Shown here in pieces: positions 25,037 through 33,270 of a stretch of DNA of 53,520 bases. Every line of letters begins with the position of its first letter. Within the stretch, counting starts at the first letter, position 1. Under the pieces are notes generated by a model. It saw only the letters and a list, made by a program, of their open reading frames with translations, made no database searches and was not told the origin of the DNA. The translations under genes and the position numbers were made by a program. This DNA is from Prevotella sp. (GTDB lineage Bacteria; Bacteroidota; Bacteroidia; Bacteroidales; Bacteroidaceae): NCBI GenBank assembly GCA_017508965.1, contig JAFWQT010000043.1:1-53520 (forward strand). Direction: 5' to 3'.

Positions 25037-26686
25037 ATGAAATACAACAGATTGATGGCCGTTGTGGTGCTTTCATGCGTGGCAGCATGGGCTTCGGCAT
25101 GCACTAATTTTATTGTGGGCAAGAATGCCAGTCAGGACGGGTCGGTGATGTGCACCTATAATGCCGACGACTATGGTATGTTTACCGGACTCTGCCACTA
25201 TGCGGCAGGCACGCATGCGAAGGGCGAGATGCGCCGCATTATCGACTACGATACGCACGAGTGTCACGGGGAGATTCCTGAGGCACCGGTTACTTATAAT
25301 GTAATCGGAAACATCAACGAATACCAGGTGAGCATCGGCGAGACTACCTTTGGCGGTCGCGAGGAGCTGGTGGATTCTACGGGCATCATCGACTATGGCT
25401 CGCTGATGTATCTCGGACTGCAGCGCGCCAAGACTGCCCGCGAGGCTATCCAGGTAATGACGTCGCTGGTGGAGCAGTACGGATTTAATTCGGAGGGCGA
25501 GACCTTCACCATCTGCGACCCCAACGAGGCGTGGATTATGGAGATGATTGGCAAGGGCCCGGGGCGCACGGGTGCCGTTTGGGTGGCCATCCGCATTCCT
25601 GACGATGCCATCTGCGCTCATGCCAACCAGAGCCGCATCACTACGTTTAACCTGAAGGACAAGAAGAACGTGCTCTACTCGAAGGATGTCATCAAGTTCG
25701 CCCGCGAGCAGGGCTTCTTCAGCGGAAAGGACCAGGATTTCTCGTTTAATGCGGCCTACGCTGCTCCCGACTTTGGCGGACGCCGCTACTGCGAGGCCCG
25801 CGTGTGGAGCTTCTTCAATCATTTCTCGACCGACATGAACCGCTACCTGCCCTATGCAATGGGTAAGGAGAAGGATGCCGAGCCGATGCCGCTGTGGATT
25901 ACCCCCAACCACAAGGTGAGCCTGCAGGAGCTGGAGGCTTGCATGCGCGACCACTACGAGGGCACTCCGTTTGCACTCGACGGCGATCTGGGTGGCGGTA
26001 TCTGGCAGATGCCTTACAGGCCCACACCGCTAAGCTTCGAGGTTGACGGAAAGAAATATTTCAACGAGCGTCCCACCAGCACCCAGCAGACGGGATTCTC
26101 GTATGTGGCTCAGCTGCGCGGATGGATGCCCCGTCAGATTGGCGGCATTCTGTGGTTTGGCAACGACGACGGCAACATGGTGGCCTACACGCCCGTGTAT
26201 TGCTCGGCAACCCGTCAGCCTGTGTGCTACAACACGCCCGGGGCCGATGCCGTTACGTTCAACGACCGGAATGCGTTCTGGGTTTGCAACTGGGTGAGCA
26301 ACATGGTTTATCCCCGCTATTCGCAGATGTTCCCGTCGCTGAAGGAGGTTCGCGACTCGCTGGAGCAGAGCTATTTCAAGGAGATTCCGGCCATCGACAA
26401 GAGGGCAGGGGAGCTGCTGGCTGCTTCGGAGCGTGAGGCTGTGGAATATCTTACTGACTATGGATGCCGCAAGGGCGACGAGATGATTTCACGTTGGCGC
26501 CAACTGGCTGTCTATCTCATTGTGAAGTACAATGATATGGCGGTGAAACCCGAAAAGGACGGAAAGTTTGAAACCACTCCCGAGGGACTGGGAGCAAGGG
26601 TGAAGCGTCCGGGATTCCCCGAAGCCACCGCACGCATGCTCATCAGGCAGACCGGCGATAAGTTTGCCGTGCCTGATGAGAAATAA
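25037..26686 (+). CDS. C69-family dipeptidase (PepD-like), exported
   Basis: 549 residues. After a hydrophobic N-terminus, ACTNFIVGKNASQDGS places Cys22 at the expected new N-terminus, where C69 (Ntn-hydrolase) enzymes carry their nucleophile. Later signatures are SIGETTFGG, EAWIMEMIGKGPGR, ANQSRI and YCEARVWSFF. These peptidases cleave dipeptides and some longer peptides, probably in the periplasm here. The stop codon lies inside a 22-bp repeat unit shared with the convergent gene. Length matches Bacteroidetes relatives. Confidence 0.9.
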   Translation: MKYNRLMAVVVLSCVAAWASACTNFIVGKNASQDGSVMCTYNADDYGMFTGLCHYAAGTHAKGEMRRIIDYDTHECHGEIPEAPVTYNVIGNINEYQVSIGETTFGGREELVDSTGIIDYGSLMYLGLQRAKTAREAIQVMTSLVEQYGFNSEGETFTICDPNEAWIMEMIGKGPGRTGAVWVAIRIPDDAICAHANQSRITTFNLKDKKNVLYSKDVIKFAREQGFFSGKDQDFSFNAAYAAPDFGGRRYCEARVWSFFNHFSTDMNRYLPYAMGKEKDAEPMPLWITPNHKVSLQELEACMRDHYEGTPFALDGDLGGGIWQMPYRPTPLSFEVDGKKYFNERPTSTQQTGFSYVAQLRGWMPRQIGGILWFGNDDGNMVAYTPVYCSATRQPVCYNTPGADAVTFNDRNAFWVCNWVSNMVYPRYSQMFPSLKEVRDSLEQSYFKEIPAIDKRAGELLAASEREAVEYLTDYGCRKGDEMISRWRQLAVYLIVKYNDMAVKPEKDGKFETTPEGLGARVKRPGFPEATARMLIRQTGDKFAVPDEK

Positions 26687-26702
26687 AGTCTGACTATTTG
26701 AA
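26681..26702. repeat. Single 22-bp repeat-like unit across two convergent stop codons
   Basis: AAATAAAGTCTG (26681-26692) matches the reverse form of core A exactly as in array 2. The TAA stop of the C69 gene (26684-26686) and the TAG stop of the convergent coiled-coil gene (26694-26696) both fall in the same 22 bp. Confidence 0.5.
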
Positions 26703-27233
26703 TAATGCCACCGTAGCCACCATTGTCACAACGCTGCACACCGTGATGATGGTCAGGCTCACGGCGAGCAGCAATTTCAGCCACGTGGGAATGCGGTTGC
26801 TGCGTTCCTGTGCGGCCTCGCGGCGCTGGTCTATACGGCGTATCATGTTGTTCACGTTTTCCACAAGCTGCCAGTTGTACTGCTCCATTTTGTTGACCAG
26901 CACGTCGAGTTTGTGGGGCACGTCAGCAAGGTCTTCCAGTCGGGTGGCAATCGAGGGGTAGGCCTTCACCTGCTGGTCGAACTGTGCTTTCATCGTGTTG
27001 CTGACGTCGATGAAGGCATCGCGCTCTTCGTTGATAATGTCTTTGAAGGCTTCGCTCTGCTCTACAATCTGGCGCTTCAGTTCGGTGACACTATAATAAG
27101 AGGTGTCCTTGACGTCCTTGAGTGCCTCGCGCAGGGCGTTATCGCTCTCGCCGAGTTCCTTTGCTATTTCCTGTTTGTGGCGACGGAAGAAGTCGCGTAT
27201 CTCAATAAGTACTTCCAGTTCTTCTTTTTCCAT
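26694..27233 (-). CDS. Tail-anchored coiled-coil protein (gene 6 of the tubulin/actin operon)
   Basis: 179 residues. Residues 1-140 are highly charged and helical with heptad-like spacing (for example KDIINEERDAFIDVSNTMK). A single hydrophobic helix at about 152-175 (LKLLLAVSLTIITVCSVVTM) ends the protein, so most of it should face the cytoplasm from the inner membrane. No family recognised. It starts 26 bp after the preceding coiled-coil gene and is the last gene of the operon. A linker or scaffold role for the cytoskeletal partners is inferred. Confidence 0.75.
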   Translation of the reverse strand: MEKEELEVLIEIRDFFRRHKQEIAKELGESDNALREALKDVKDTSYYSVTELKRQIVEQSEAFKDIINEERDAFIDVSNTMKAQFDQQVKAYPSIATRLEDLADVPHKLDVLVNKMEQYNWQLVENVNNMIRRIDQRREAAQERSNRIPTWLKLLLAVSLTIITVCSVVTMVATVALFK

Positions 27234-27259
27234 TATTATTTTTTCTCCTATCTCCTTTC

Positions 27260-27883
27260 TTATTTAATCATCTGCAACTCGGCGGGCGATGTCACCACCC
27301 AGTAGTTGCTCTGTTTCTTAACTATACCTTTGCTTATCAGCTGGAATCCGCGGGCTTCCTTCAGCGGGCATCCCTCGTAGCGCACCACACCCTCGATGGA
27401 GGGGAGCGACTTCAGGCGCATCAGGTCGATGGGGGCAAACTCTCCTTCGGTAGGCGAATTGTAGTGGACGGTGAAGAAGCATTCGTCGCGAAGCTCATCG
27501 TACTGGTCGTTGAAAAGTGCGGTCTCTGCATCGCCTTTGGGTGAGCCGAAGAACCCGTCTTTCAGCTGCTTTGTGGCGGGGCGTGAAGGCATTGGTGCCT
27601 GCTGGGGTGAATTGCCTGAACCGGCAACAGAGGCTGCTATGCGTGCGGGACGCTCCAGTTTGTCGAGCCTTGCCCCGATGGCTTTCAGCTGCTCCGACAC
27701 ATCTGCCTCACGCTGAGCTGAATCCAGCGCCTTGCGGATGGCACGCAGAGAGTCTTCGGTGTCGTAGACGTTCTTTTCAACCTCTTTTTTCAGACGCTGC
27801 ACGTCGAGCAGGATCTTGACGGAGAGTGCCAATGCTGTGGCGGCAATAATCAGTACGATTGCGATGAATTCTGGGCTGTTCAT
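27260..27883 (-). CDS. N-terminally anchored coiled-coil protein with C-terminal globular domain (operon gene 5)
   Basis: 207 residues. One membrane helix at about 6-26 (FIAIVLIIAATALALSVKIL), a coiled coil at about 28-80, a Pro/Ala/Ser linker at about 85-110, then a soluble domain of about 95 residues (FFTVHYNSPTEGEF, VVRYEGCPLKEARGFQLI) that I do not recognise. It begins 9 bp after the giant actin-like gene, so the two are tightly coupled. The layout suggests a membrane adaptor whose soluble domain contacts another operon product; this is inference. Confidence 0.75.
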   Translation of the reverse strand: MNSPEFIAIVLIIAATALALSVKILLDVQRLKKEVEKNVYDTEDSLRAIRKALDSAQREADVSEQLKAIGARLDKLERPARIAASVAGSGNSPQQAPMPSRPATKQLKDGFFGSPKGDAETALFNDQYDELRDECFFTVHYNSPTEGEFAPIDLMRLKSLPSIEGVVRYEGCPLKEARGFQLISKGIVKKQSNYWVVTSPAELQMIK

Positions 27884-27892
27884 ATTCGGGAT

Positions 27893-30800
27893 TTATTTGA
27901 TTGCGTGAAAAATAGCGTTCGACAATTCGTGGATGGCTCCCTTTACGGGGTAGAAGAATAGGGTTTCTTCCAGTCGGTCCTCACCCTCGCTTTCCTCGCG
28001 GCGCTGCTGCAGACCCTTGCGCAGATAGGTGGCAATGTCTTTGTAGCATTCATCGCGGGCAATCTGGAGCGACTGCTTAGAGACGCCGAAGTTGGCATCG
28101 AAGTCGAAGAGGTCGTCGAGTTCGTTGAGCACGAAGTCGAAGAAGGTCTTCACGGCATCTGCCGAGCGGTTGATATAGGTGTCGTCCACGCGGTCGTAGG
28201 TGTCTTCCTTTCCGATGAAATCGGGACCGAATGCCTTCTTGATGACAATCTTGTCGCGGTCGTCGGTCAGAATGTCGCCCAGCAGTCCGCCCTTGCAGGT
28301 GCTCTCCTTTGGATTGCTGCCGCTCTCGAATCCGAGTATCTCAAGGTCTTTGTCGTAGGGCTTGCCTACCACATGCTCGATGATTCGCTTGGTGAATGTT
28401 GCCAGCTGCTGGTTGTCGGTGGTGAGCACGGTGATGAGTTTCGAGCCGTTACCCGAGAACGAGATGTGGCGCGGCATCTCAAGGTTCTTTGCCTTCAGTA
28501 TCTCAGCCACGTGATAGATGATGGCGGAGTAGAACAGGATGAAGATAATCTTGAAGTTCTCGTCGTCTTGCAGCATGTGGTTGAAGTCGACATACTTTGA
28601 ATCCAGTCCGCGCACCATCGAGTTCTCTTTCAGCGTGAAGAGGAACGAGGCCATGTTGGCCGGCTGTACGTTGTTCTCGCTATTGAAGATTGACAGCAAC
28701 TCGGTCAGTTTGTTGTCGGTGAGCACCTTCAGAATCTGCTCCTTGTAGCAGTCGACGATGCCGTTCGACATATCCACGTCGGAGAAGGTGTTCTCGAATA
28801 CGGAGTTGGCAGCGAAGCGGAAGCTCGTCACGTACTGTATTTCTTTATCGCGCGCGAAGGCGATATCAGTGGTGCCGCCACCGATGTCGATGTTCACCAG
28901 GTTGGTGGCGTTGGCATAGCGGCGGAAGAAATACTGTATTGGTGCAGCCGACTCCGACATGTTGGAGGTCTGTGCCGTTGCGAAATACTTGTGGTAGGCA
29001 TTGTTCCAGGTCTCGCGCAGGTTCTTCAGGCGCTTGGGTGCCATACTGATGGGGTAGAACCAGGTGATTTTAACACGCTGAAGGTCGCCCTGCTCGGTGA
29101 GCACTTTGTTGCGGAGCATCAGCATCAGCGTCTCCACATAGCTTTCCATCACGCGCAGTATTTCGCCCTTACCCCACTTGATGTTATAGATGTTGCGGTT
29201 GTAGAGGTAAGATTCGCGCTTGTCGTAGGTGAGCGGGATGTTCACCATTCCGAACGGACGTACTATCTCGTGCCACTTGGTGGTCTGTGCGGCAGAGAGT
29301 ACCGTGCGGGTGGGGAAGTGGAAATCGCTCAGGGCGGTAACGGCCAGCGGCAGGAAGTCGCGTTCCATGAGTGACTGCTCGGCCAGCAGGTCGTCTTGCA
29401 GATGGCGCCCGTTGAACTGAAGCATCGAGGGAGTGAAGAACTCGCTATAGGGCTTTCCGACCTGCTCGTACGAGAAAGTTTGCGAAGTGGGAGCATTGTT
29501 CACCCGGTATTCGATGTGGGTGTTTGAGGTGCCCAGGTCGATGGCGAAGTCGAAGCTGTTCACGCTCTGCTGCTCCTGGAAGACCGGCACAATGACGCCC
29601 TTGTTGCCTTCAGCGTCGCTTACCTCAATATGGTCGAAGTTGCGCTTCTCGATGGTATAGTTCTCGGCCTTGTAGTTGGCGGCGCGGTTCACGTTGCGGC
29701 AGTCCATCATGATGTCGGGCAGCTGCTGGTCGCCCTCGAAGAACTTCAGACTGTAGTTGCGCGAATAGGTTGAAATGCAGCTCACGGTATAGATGGCGTC
29801 CTCCTCCTGCTTGAACCTTACCAGCGGCATAACGAATCCGGCAAAGTCGAACTCGCTCATTCCGCCGATGTTGTGATGTGGGTCGGCCTCGTTCTCGCCG
29901 TAGAAATTGCGTGAATACTCCACGTATTTGTTGCGCGAGTGACTCTTAACGGGAATGCGCAGGGTGGCTTTCACCGAGCCTCCTGCAAGGCGTTCCATCT
30001 CGAACATCGGCATTCCGTCGGGCATAGTGCGCATCAGGTCGTTCACGTCGAAGTATTTGAAGAACAGCGGCTTCAGCGGAAGCAGATAGCTTACTTTCTC
30101 TTCGCCGAGCTGGATGCTGCCGTCGAAATAGTCCTTATTGTTTAATTTATGAGGAACGCGCACGATGGTGTCTTCCATCAGGTCGCCAATGGTGATGAAG
30201 GCGCGGATGGAACCGTCGAAGGGAAGTTCGCGCTTCGAGAGGTTCTGTTCTTCAACCACGCAGGGAGCGGCGTTTATCTTGCCCCAGGTGTCGGTTGTGT
30301 AGAACATGTCGCGATAGCGGTTGCCCGAGTCGATGGGCAGCACAAGCGGCAGTATGTCGACCTCTTTCTTGGTGTCGATGATGAAGTCGCTCTCGCTTCC
30401 ATTATTCACTACCGAGCGCTTCAGCAGGGGATAGCCCAGCACCTCGACGGTGTTGTTCTGGCGTTCGTCCTTCACTTCAATCTCGGAAAGTGAACGTATA
30501 TCGGCATCTGAAATAGAGCGCAGCTGCGACTTCAGCGTGTTATCCGTGATGGCGCGCATCGTCAGCTTCAGGTATTCTTCCACCTCGGGGAAACGTGTGG
30601 CAAAGTCGGGAATCGACTTGCGCAGGATGAACCAGAACTTGATGTATTCAGAATCGCGCTTGTAGAGTGGGTAATAGTCGTCGTCGAACGGAGATGACTG
30701 TCCGAAGTTCAGGCTTTTCGAGACATAGTCGAGCTTGTTGGCATTCGAGAAGAATACCGTAGCGGGTGATGTGGCACCGATGATATTCAGCTCGTCGGGG

Positions 30801-31291
30801 CCTTGCAGGAAGTTCAGCAGATAGATGTTGTGCAGGTCGCCGAAGTTGTAGGCCTGTGCATCGCTCTGCATATACTTCTCCAGGGCATCGCCGAGATAGC
30901 GGTGTCCATCCATCTCGCTCTGCTTCAGTTCCTCAATCATGAGGGCCGAGTCCCACGAGATGATTTCTATCTTGTTCTTGTATTTGTCGATGTTGAAGAA
31001 AATCTCGCCCACATCCAGTGCGTCGCTCACCATTTTGTGGAAGATGGTCTTGCCGTCGAGGTCGGTTTCGTGCGTCTTCTTGTGGGGTGTAGTGACCATC
31101 TTGAAGGCGTTCTTCACCAGGTCGATGCGGGCAAAAGGCGAGGGAATGCTTGTGATTTCATTCCTTGCCGTAGCTCCATCGGGGTCGTCGATGTTGTCGC
31201 GGTTGTTACTGTTGTATGGGAATGAAGGACTTTCGTTCCAGTCGTTGAAAGTGGAAGCTCCTTCGGTGTAGAGTCGGAATATTTTAGACAC
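27893..31291 (-). CDS. Giant protein: unrecognised N-terminal half fused to actin/Hsp70-type ATPase core (operon gene 4)
   Basis: 1132 residues, GTG start at 31291 (a stop lies three codons upstream in frame and no ATG precedes the conserved-looking start). Residues from about 575 hold a full actin-superfamily ATP site: FAIDLGTSNTHIEYRV (phosphate 1, about 577-592), VNIDIGGGTTDIAFARD (phosphate 2, near 795-812), and HISFSGNGSKLITVL (adenosine, near 935-950). The first 570 residues have no domain I know; the start (FRLYTEGASTFNDWNES, IPSPFARIDLVKNAF) looks conserved in style. No signal peptide or membrane span. SrfB-like virulence proteins share a large size and an actin-like fold, so a distant link is possible but unproven. 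Confidence 0.85.
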   Translation of the reverse strand: MSKIFRLYTEGASTFNDWNESPSFPYNSNNRDNIDDPDGATARNEITSIPSPFARIDLVKNAFKMVTTPHKKTHETDLDGKTIFHKMVSDALDVGEIFFNIDKYKNKIEIISWDSALMIEELKQSEMDGHRYLGDALEKYMQSDAQAYNFGDLHNIYLLNFLQGPDELNIIGATSPATVFFSNANKLDYVSKSLNFGQSSPFDDDYYPLYKRDSEYIKFWFILRKSIPDFATRFPEVEEYLKLTMRAITDNTLKSQLRSISDADIRSLSEIEVKDERQNNTVEVLGYPLLKRSVVNNGSESDFIIDTKKEVDILPLVLPIDSGNRYRDMFYTTDTWGKINAAPCVVEEQNLSKRELPFDGSIRAFITIGDLMEDTIVRVPHKLNNKDYFDGSIQLGEEKVSYLLPLKPLFFKYFDVNDLMRTMPDGMPMFEMERLAGGSVKATLRIPVKSHSRNKYVEYSRNFYGENEADPHHNIGGMSEFDFAGFVMPLVRFKQEEDAIYTVSCISTYSRNYSLKFFEGDQQLPDIMMDCRNVNRAANYKAENYTIEKRNFDHIEVSDAEGNKGVIVPVFQEQQSVNSFDFAIDLGTSNTHIEYRVNNAPTSQTFSYEQVGKPYSEFFTPSMLQFNGRHLQDDLLAEQSLMERDFLPLAVTALSDFHFPTRTVLSAAQTTKWHEIVRPFGMVNIPLTYDKRESYLYNRNIYNIKWGKGEILRVMESYVETLMLMLRNKVLTEQGDLQRVKITWFYPISMAPKRLKNLRETWNNAYHKYFATAQTSNMSESAAPIQYFFRRYANATNLVNIDIGGGTTDIAFARDKEIQYVTSFRFAANSVFENTFSDVDMSNGIVDCYKEQILKVLTDNKLTELLSIFNSENNVQPANMASFLFTLKENSMVRGLDSKYVDFNHMLQDDENFKIIFILFYSAIIYHVAEILKAKNLEMPRHISFSGNGSKLITVLTTDNQQLATFTKRIIEHVVGKPYDKDLEILGFESGSNPKESTCKGGLLGDILTDDRDKIVIKKAFGPDFIGKEDTYDRVDDTYINRSADAVKTFFDFVLNELDDLFDFDANFGVSKQSLQIARDECYKDIATYLRKGLQQRREESEGEDRLEETLFFYPVKGAIHELSNAIFHAIK

Positions 31292-31350
31292 GGCTATTTA
31301 TGTTTTCTTTTTTGTTTATTCTTATCACCATTCTTCTGCTGAAGCATCGC

Positions 31351-32748
31351 TTAGAATCCGAATTTCTCCTTGCACAACTGCTCGGTGGCGATGCTGTACA
31401 TCTCCAGCCAGCGGCTTTCCTTGTCGCCCTTTGCCTTTTTCACGGCATTGTTCAGGCGGTCGTAGAACAGGTTGTAGTGGGAAAGCATCGTGAAAACGGA
31501 TTTCGGTTTCTGTCCCACCACCACGTTGAACGGCTCGTCGTTGCATTCAAGGTTGAATAAGTCGAGCGACCTCTTGTTGTCTTTCATCTCGGAAATCCAC
31601 ATCCTGTAGTCCTCGAGGAACGACTTCAGGTTCTGCATGAAGGGAGTGTTATAGAAAGACTCGTCGAAGTTTCCGTTGTTGGCGGCCAGCTTTTTCTTGC
31701 TCACGAAGTCCCATTTGTCGTAGAGGCAGTTGGCCGTCATCATGAACTGAGTGAGGGGCACACGCAGCATAGCGGTCATTTCATCGTAGAAGGAGTCCAT
31801 GTGTACGGTGCGGTGATTATCCTTGATGCCCAGCTCCTTGTTGACAGTCGGTCCTTCGTGATGCTTGTTGGCAAAGTCGATAGCTGCCGAAGCTGCCAGG
31901 AACTCAATCAGATGGGCTGAGTTGCGCTGCTGGGTTCCTCCTTCGTGGTTCTCGTAGGTGTTCGACATATTGTCGGCCAGGAAGTAGAGCGCGTTAATCT
32001 GGTTGTTCTTCGAAATGTTGTTTTCGTAGTAGGCCAGCGCCGACTTTGCCTTAGAGATGAAGGTCGACGAGTCGATCTCGCTCTCCTCGCTCTGCTCAAG
32101 CTTGAAGTAGGGCAGGATAGTGACGGCTCCGATTTCGGCCTTGTTTATCAGGTCGTTGTTGGGGAATTCTTCGCCTGTGCGCAAGGTCTTCAGCAAAAGC
32201 GGGAATCCACTGGCACCCGTTCCGCCGAAGATACTGCTTACGATGAATATCTTGTCGCCCTTCTCGAATGAGTTGGCAAACGTGATGAAATCTTCGGAAT
32301 TTACAATCTGGTTGAGCACCACGCTGCCGATGTTGGGATTTCCCTTGAAACCTACGTTCATGCTCGAGGCCAGGTTCTTCTCTGAGAACAGCATCCGCAT
32401 CATGGCCTGGTTCTTCTTGCTCATGGCGGGCAACTCGATGAACTGCTGGAACTGGCGGTCCTCGGTGTCCTTGATGAGCAGGTTGTAGTTGGGCAGCAGA
32501 CGGTCAATCTTGGTCTTGAAGAACGTTCCGTGACCTTTTTCTGGGAAGGTGAGCTGCTGGCGCAGGGTTCCGTATTTGTTCATCAGGGCAACCGTGCGGG
32601 TGAGGTCGGCATTTGCCGAGTCTGGGTCAATCACAATTGGAACCATTTCGCTCTGCGGAGTCTTAACGCCGGCTGCCAGCATCATGGTGAGTGAACGGAG
32701 CACACGCGAACCGGTTCCGCCTATTCCGAAAACATATAGTTTGGACAT
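31351..32748 (-). CDS. Tubulin/FtsZ-like GTPase, Tubulin_2-type (operon gene 3)
   Basis: 465 residues. The N-terminus VFGIGGTGSRVLRSL (about 6-20) is the glycine-rich first loop of tubulin/FtsZ proteins. SSIFGGTGASGFPLLLKTL (about 169-187) is the tubulin signature, normally GGGTG(S/T)G, here GGTGASG. DPDSANADLTRT (about 41-52) fits the acidic second loop. The family looks closest to the Tubulin_2-type proteins outside the cell-division FtsZ clade. Such proteins may form GTP-dependent filaments. Gaps to neighbours are 54 and 59 bp. ATG start. Confidence 0.85.
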   Translation of the reverse strand: MSKLYVFGIGGTGSRVLRSLTMMLAAGVKTPQSEMVPIVIDPDSANADLTRTVALMNKYGTLRQQLTFPEKGHGTFFKTKIDRLLPNYNLLIKDTEDRQFQQFIELPAMSKKNQAMMRMLFSEKNLASSMNVGFKGNPNIGSVVLNQIVNSEDFITFANSFEKGDKIFIVSSIFGGTGASGFPLLLKTLRTGEEFPNNDLINKAEIGAVTILPYFKLEQSEESEIDSSTFISKAKSALAYYENNISKNNQINALYFLADNMSNTYENHEGGTQQRNSAHLIEFLAASAAIDFANKHHEGPTVNKELGIKDNHRTVHMDSFYDEMTAMLRVPLTQFMMTANCLYDKWDFVSKKKLAANNGNFDESFYNTPFMQNLKSFLEDYRMWISEMKDNKRSLDLFNLECNDEPFNVVVGQKPKSVFTMLSHYNLFYDRLNNAVKKAKGDKESRWLEMYSIATEQLCKEKFGF

Positions 32749-32802
32749 TTTCTTTATTTCGTCGTTATTTTATGAATGATTATCGTTCAGTTTCAATTTG
32801 AA

Positions 32803-33261
32803 TCAGAATGGAGCACGCGGCACGTTGGTGCTTCCCCACTTGATGAGATAGGATATGATGAGGAAGGTGACCATCGAGAGGATCATGTTGGCAAAGCCGA
32901 AGCTGATGCAGTCGTTCTCCATGATGCCGAGCGGTATAAGCTGCCCGGTGGTCTGGTCCATCTTTTCCATCATGCCGTCGAGCAGGTCGCTCAGCACCCA
33001 TCTCCATCCGAGGAAATAGTTGATTAGTCCGTTAACCACCAGGAAGATGCACCATCCCCACCAGTTGTTCAGCTTCGGATGGTTAACCACATAATAGAAA
33101 ATCACGGCTACAAGCAGCGAGATGCCTATCATGGCAAGTCCGATACTCATAAACATGTTGCTTTGCTGGCGTTCTGTAGCCTCACCAGCAAGATAACTGG
33201 CCAGTTCTAAACCAAAGAGATCGTCGAAGAGGCAGTAGATGGTTGTGAAAAATTGTCCCAT
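32803..33261 (-). CDS. Multi-pass membrane protein of unknown function (operon gene 2)
   Basis: 152 residues with three clear membrane helices, at about 37-59, 67-86 and 119-141, and an amphipathic N-terminus (FTTIYCLFDDLFGLELASYL). The loop at about 87-118 is acidic. No family recognised. It starts 9 bp after the vWA gene. It could be the integral-membrane base that recruits the cytoplasmic filament proteins. Confidence 0.75.
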   Translation of the reverse strand: MGQFFTTIYCLFDDLFGLELASYLAGEATERQQSNMFMSIGLAMIGISLLVAVIFYYVVNHPKLNNWWGWCIFLVVNGLINYFLGWRWVLSDLLDGMMEKMDQTTGQLIPLGIMENDCISFGFANMILSMVTFLIISYLIKWGSTNVPRAPF

Positions 33262-33270
33262 ATTGTTGTG

